From NCBI RefSeq assembly GCF_021441885.1, contig NZ_CP090438.1:3100001-3164000 (forward strand): DNA of 64,000 bases, read 5' to 3'. Shown here one piece after another: positions 60,223 through 64,000 of the stretch (the stretch's first letter is position 1; each line of letters starts with the position of its first letter). The notes under the pieces were generated by a model. The model saw only the letters and a program-made list of their open reading frames with translations, did not search any database and was not told the DNA's origin. Position numbers and translations under genes: made by a program. This DNA is from Vibrio maritimus. Lineage in GTDB: Bacteria > Pseudomonadota > Gammaproteobacteria > Enterobacterales > Vibrionaceae.

Positions 60223-60241
60223 ATTGCTTTTAGCAATAAAG

Positions 60242-60317
<76 letters not shown>

Positions 60318-60349
60318 ACTTAAAGCAAGCTTTCGCTTACTTTTGAAAG

Positions 60350-60425
60350 TGGCTCCCCCTGCGGGACTCGAACCTGCGACATACGGATTAACAGTCCGCC
60401 GTTCTACCAACTGAACTAAGGGGGA
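60350..60425 (-). tRNA. tRNA-Asn (GTT)
   Basis: A 76-nt cloverleaf with CCA, identical to the other two tRNA-Asn genes. Together with the adjacent tRNA-Thr it forms a duplicated Thr-Asn unit (60147-60317 and 60350-60519). Confidence 0.95.
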
Positions 60426-60443
60426 ATTACTTTAAGTAATAAA

Positions 60444-60519
<76 letters not shown>

Positions 60520-60575
60520 GACACTTTATTTGTTATTGCTCGTACTAATTGTCTTAGCACCAACAATCTAAATTG

Positions 60576-60651
60576 TGGTGCCCGGAGGCGGAATCGAACC
60601 ACCGACACGAGGATTTTCAATCCTCTGCTCTACCGACTGAGCTATCCGGGC
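60576..60651 (-). tRNA. tRNA-Phe (GAA)
   Basis: A 76-nt cloverleaf with CCA, identical to tRNA-Phe at the head of array 1. First gene of array 2, 10 nt after the -10 box. Confidence 0.95.
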
Positions 60652-60661
60652 GACGAGGTGT

Positions 60662-60690
60662 ATTAAACGGTTTTTCGGTCTTTAGGTCAA
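60662..60690 (-). promoter_or_regulatory. Promoter of tRNA array 2
   Basis: On the minus strand TTGACC and TTTAAT are 17 bp apart, with the spacer segment GACCGAAAAACCG nearly the same as in array 1. The discriminator is ACACCTC, less GC-rich than in array 1. Confidence 0.82.
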
Positions 60691-60882
60691 CACTAAATTG
60701 CAAAAAAAATATCGTTTGTTGTTTTTATATACTCAGCGTTCTATTTTTATTCGTTTGGTGCTCAAAAACAAGCCCTGGCAGTGGGTCAGCCATTTTTAGA
60801 CCACGTTATTGCTAGGCTCGAGATAGTTCTTAAGCACCAAAAAAGTATCTATTTTAACGCCTACAACTCACAGTGTTTTGCA

Positions 60883-62505
60883 TTATGCCACCTCAAAACG
60901 GGCTACTTTCGAACTCAAGTCTTCAGAAAGCTGGTTCAGAGTTTGTGTTGAACGCTTGGTTTCGTCCACAACGCTTCTTAACTCACTACCACTATGCTCA
61001 ATCATATTGATACGCTGAGAGATATCATCACTAACCTCGGTCTGCTCTGCCGCAGCTGTCGCTATCTGTTGGCTCTTCTCTGTAATAGCCTCAAGACTCA
61101 ATACAACCTCCTGTAACGCTTGTGAAGCTGTTTGTGACTCCGATACGGTTGCTTGGCTTGTCTCTGCACATAGTAAGATGCTTTGGATGGCATTCTGAGA
61201 GCCTGACTGCAGGTTTCCAATCATCTCCTGAATCTCTTTCGTACTTTGCTGCGTGCGACCCGCTAAGTTTCGAACCTCATCGGCTACTACCGCAAACCCT
61301 CTTCCCTGCTCTCCTGCTCGCGCTGCCTCTATCGCAGCATTCAGCGCTAACAAGTTGGTTTGTTCTGCAATATCGCCTATCACATCGAGAACACGCGCAA
61401 TGTTATGCACGTCGCTATCTAGGTCCGAGACTGCTGCGCTAGCGCCCTCTAACTGAGTAGCCAGGCCTTCGATATTAGAAACGGTTGCAAGAATGAGTTC
61501 ACTCACCTGTTGGCTCTGCTTATCAGCCTCATCAGTGCTAAGTGCTGCATCTGTTGCCGACTGAGCAACGTGAGAAGCCGAAGACGCCATTTCGGTCATC
61601 GCTGTGGCTATCATTTCGGTACTTTGCTGCTGAGTCGATGTAAGGGATGCAATTACCGATGAGCGAGAGTCTGCGTCGGATAATTGTGTTGTGATCGAAG
61701 CTGTTACCTTTTCGATGCTAGAGAGCAGTGCAGCGAGCGATAAGTTCATCGTTTGCACCGAGTGAAAGATACTGCCCTCTATCGCCTTATGCTCAAAGCG
61801 AGTCTTTAGCTTACCATCAGCAACATCTCTTACAGCCTTAAGTACATCAGAAGGCTCACCACCAAGAATAGAAGTCATTCTATTTAGAGAAATCAGTAGT
61901 AAACCGACGATGGCGACTATGATGAGCAAACAAAATGAAAGCTGCCATTTAGCGGTTGACCAAAAACGTTCGTTCACCTCATTAAAACCAATCCCAGTAC
62001 CTACAACCCAGTTCCAATGCGGCGTTCGCTCAGCAATTGAAAGTTTGTCCTCCACAGAGCCGTCAGGAAGAGATTGAGACCAATGATATTCAATCAGAGC
62101 CCCTGTGGTATTACCAAGTTTACTTAAGATGATATCCGCAACACTACGACCACCGCTGTCTTTGAAATCGTGGAAGCTAGTACCATGCAATTGAGGATCC
62201 AGTGGTGCAGCAATAAAAGTCATCTGCTCATCGGCAACATACACATACTCATTGTCTTTATACACATTGTTTCTGAGTATACGAGTTGCGATTGCTTTTG
62301 CTTCTGACTCTGAGAGTGTCCCTTCCTGAGCAAGCTTTTCTAGTTCAACGACCGTTGAATAAGTGCTGGTAAAGATCTCTGTTACCCTAGCCTTGTTATC
62401 GCTATTACTGGCGACACGCAGGGACCAAAGCCCCGAAATAGCAACTGCTACTACGGCTATTAGGATAATTAGCGATAATAAATATGTCTGATTTTTTAAC
62501 TTCAT
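60883..62505 (-). CDS. Methyl-accepting chemotaxis protein with Cache domain
   Basis: A 540-aa chemoreceptor: membrane segment (about 8-28), a periplasmic single Cache domain (about 30-185, with [25 protein letters not shown]), second membrane segment (about 187-210), a HAMP-like region (about 211-265) and a signalling domain whose hairpin tip reads [32 protein letters not shown]. Methylation helices flank the tip. sCache_2 receptors often sense organic acids, but the ligand here is unknown. It stands alone, beyond tRNA array 2. Confidence 0.92.
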   Translation of the reverse strand: MKLKNQTYLLSLIILIAVVAVAISGLWSLRVASNSDNKARVTEIFTSTYSTVVELEKLAQEGTLSESEAKAIATRILRNNVYKDNEYVYVADEQMTFIAAPLDPQLHGTSFHDFKDSGGRSVADIILSKLGNTTGALIEYHWSQSLPDGSVEDKLSIAERTPHWNWVVGTGIGFNEVNERFWSTAKWQLSFCLLIIVAIVGLLLISLNRMTSILGGEPSDVLKAVRDVADGKLKTRFEHKAIEGSIFHSVQTMNLSLAALLSSIEKVTASITTQLSDADSRSSVIASLTSTQQQSTEMIATAMTEMASSASHVAQSATDAALSTDEADKQSQQVSELILATVSNIEGLATQLEGASAAVSDLDSDVHNIARVLDVIGDIAEQTNLLALNAAIEAARAGEQGRGFAVVADEVRNLAGRTQQSTKEIQEMIGNLQSGSQNAIQSILLCAETSQATVSESQTASQALQEVVLSLEAITEKSQQIATAAAEQTEVSDDISQRINMIEHSGSELRSVVDETKRSTQTLNQLSEDLSSKVARFEVA

Positions 62506-62800
62506 TTTCTAGCTCAGATACCGTTAACGTACGAAATATTGCATTTTAATGAAGAATACATGACAGCGATATCTTTAAAAGCAGAGCTAACTAAAATTAT
62601 GACCATGGTTAAATTTGCGATAAAAATTAAGTTTAAATCTAAAGAATCAATGCAAACGGTCGGGTACTAAATTAGAAATAGAAGTGCGCTAAACAAGTAT
62701 GAGAGCAACTGGGGCTGCTGGGGCAACTGAATACTAGAGACGGAACACTTTTAATGAGGAACTAAAGAAGGCTTTGAGACAGTTTGGAATCTTACAAACA
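62506..62800. other. Upstream region of the chemoreceptor gene
   Basis: This 295-bp stretch is AT-rich and holds no gene. It must contain the chemoreceptor promoter on the minus strand, but I see no confident -35/-10 pair or operator. Confidence 0.4.
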
Positions 62801-62830
62801 TAAAAAAGCCTCGTCGTTAGACGAGGCTTC
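62801..62830 (-). terminator. rRNA operon distal terminator
   Basis: GCCTCGTC (62808-62815) pairs with GACGAGGC (62820-62827) around GTTA; on the minus strand six T follow. It is the outer of two terminators behind the rrn operon. Confidence 0.85.
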
Positions 62831-62838
62831 TCAATAAG

Positions 62839-62895
62839 TGGCGGAATGGCGGGGGTTGCCATCAACCGGGACTCGACTCCCTTGAAAAGGGAACA
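62839..62895 (-). repeat. Degenerate tRNA-Asp-derived element
   Basis: On the minus strand it contains TCGAGTCCCG and then, after an insertion of about 16 nt, CCATTCCGCCACTTATT. This matches the T-loop 3' half and the CCA-bearing acceptor end of tRNA-Asp 110 bp upstream. No anticodon or D arm is present. Confidence 0.6.
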
Positions 62896-62910
62896 ACCAA
62901 ATCTTAGATA

Positions 62911-62942
62911 ATAAAAAACCCGACGCTTTCGCATCGGGTTTT
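62911..62942 (-). terminator. rRNA operon proximal terminator
   Basis: CCCGACGC (62919-62926) pairs with GCATCGGG (62931-62938) around TTTC; one pair is G-U in the minus-strand RNA. A six-A run on the left gives the T-run. It lies 9 bp beyond the tRNA-Asp 3' end. Confidence 0.82.
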
Positions 62943-62950
62943 CTAATAAG

Positions 62951-63027
62951 TGGCGGAGTGGACGGGACTCGAACCCGCGACCCCCGGCGTGACAGGCCGG
63001 TATTCTAACCAACTGAACTACCACTCC
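62951..63027 (-). tRNA. tRNA-Asp (GTC)
   Basis: A 77-nt cloverleaf with CCA. Acceptor GGAGTGG/CCACTCC, anticodon GTC in CTGTCAC, T-arm GCGGGTTCGAGTCCCGT. It follows 5S rRNA in the same transcript, a common arrangement for distal tRNAs of rrn operons. Confidence 0.95.
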
Positions 63028-63081
63028 GCAGTGGTCTATTTAAAGTCTTATCTAAATCGTGCTTTAAACAGATAATGTTCA

Positions 63082-63201
63082 AAGCCTGGCGATGTCCTAC
63101 TCTCACATGGGGAAGCCCCACACTACCATCGGCGCTATTGCGTTTCACTTCTGAGTTCGGCATGGAGTCAGGTGGGTCCACAACGCTATGGTCGCCAAGC
63201 A
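63082..63201 (-). rRNA. rrf: 5S ribosomal RNA
   Basis: About 120 nt on the minus strand. The RNA begins GCTTGGCGACCATAGCG, contains CCGAACTCAGAAGTGAAACG and ends GAGAGTAGGACATCGCCAGG, with the ends pairing to form helix I. Boundaries are set by comparison with E. coli 5S and may be off by one or two bases. Confidence 0.95.
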
Positions 63202-63329
63202 AATTCTGCTTTGGTTTTCAGCTTTTCAAAAAAGCTAAAAGCCAAAATAATCTGGAAAGCTGTTAATGTGTTCTCATACACATTCAATCTGTTCTTGCTT
63301 TGAGTCCATCAAAACCCTTTGGGTGTTGT

Positions 63330-64000
<671 letters not shown>

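Noticed and set aside
62734..63024. 96-codon minus-strand frame over tRNA-Asp and terminators
   Set aside because: It reads through tRNA-Asp and two terminators and has no family resemblance.

Overview
The window is ordinary core chromosome of a marine Vibrio. The evidence is a 206-residue LuxR/HapR/SmcR-type TetR quorum-sensing master regulator, a pilABCD operon between nadC and coaE, a pilTU pair beside yggS, and dense Asn/Thr/Phe tRNA arrays with nearly identical spacers. Gene order follows the gammaproteobacterial blocks parC-parE-yqiA-cpdA-nudF/tolC, hldE-glnE, pdhR-aceEF-lpdA/ampD-nadC, rpsP-rimM-trmD-rplS-ffh and yggS-proC-yggT. I saw no insertion sequence, prophage, integron, CRISPR array, defence locus or toxin-antitoxin pair, and every protein gene reads through without a frameshift.

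Layout: 1-1.7 kb envelope proteases degQ (3' end only) and degS. 1.7-8.7 kb minus-strand parC, parE, yqiA, cpdA, DUF1249 gene, nudF, divergent from tolC (8.9-10.2 kb). 10.3-14.7 kb hldE and glnE. 14.8-19.9 kb yadGH-type ABC exporter, a SulP anion transporter divergent from beta-carbonic anhydrase can, then hpt. 20.4-21.0 kb the LuxR/HapR homologue behind a 524-bp leader. 21.1-28.2 kb pyruvate dehydrogenase genes and pdhR with two PdhR-type operators. 28.6-36.4 kb ampD, nadC, pilABCD, coaE, zapD, yacG. 36.5-42.5 kb the rplS-trmD-rimM-rpsP ribosome operon, ffh, a YpjD/CcsA-like membrane protein and a CorB/YfjD-type CBS protein. 42.5-47.8 kb metH (with a MetJ-type operator) and a CPA1 antiporter. 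47.9-48.6 kb first tRNA array (Phe, Thr, Phe, Asn in transcription order) trailed by tRNA-derived repeats. 48.7-60.1 kb mltC, yggX, mutY, trmB, glsB, hemW, rdgB, DUF4426 gene, yggU, yggT, proC, yggS, pilT, pilU. 60.1-60.7 kb second tRNA array (Phe, Thr, Asn, Thr, Asn). 60.9-62.5 kb a chemoreceptor. 62.8-64 kb the distal end of an rRNA operon (23S 3' part, 5S, tRNA-Asp) on the minus strand.

Functional themes are type IV pilus assembly and retraction (pilA, B, C, D, T, U), entry of carbon into the TCA cycle under PdhR, methionine synthesis under MetJ, translation and ribosome maturation, and envelope quality control. The most unusual part is not protein-coding. The two tRNA arrays share promoters, spacers and terminators, and the first is followed by tandem 69-nt elements that keep the CCA-bearing 3' end of tRNA-Asn but carry a different interior, each with its own terminator. 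A similar degenerate element with a tRNA-Asp 3' end lies after the rRNA operon. These resemble in plan the repeats behind the E. coli tyrT operon (rtT RNA) and are the best candidates here for something poorly described.
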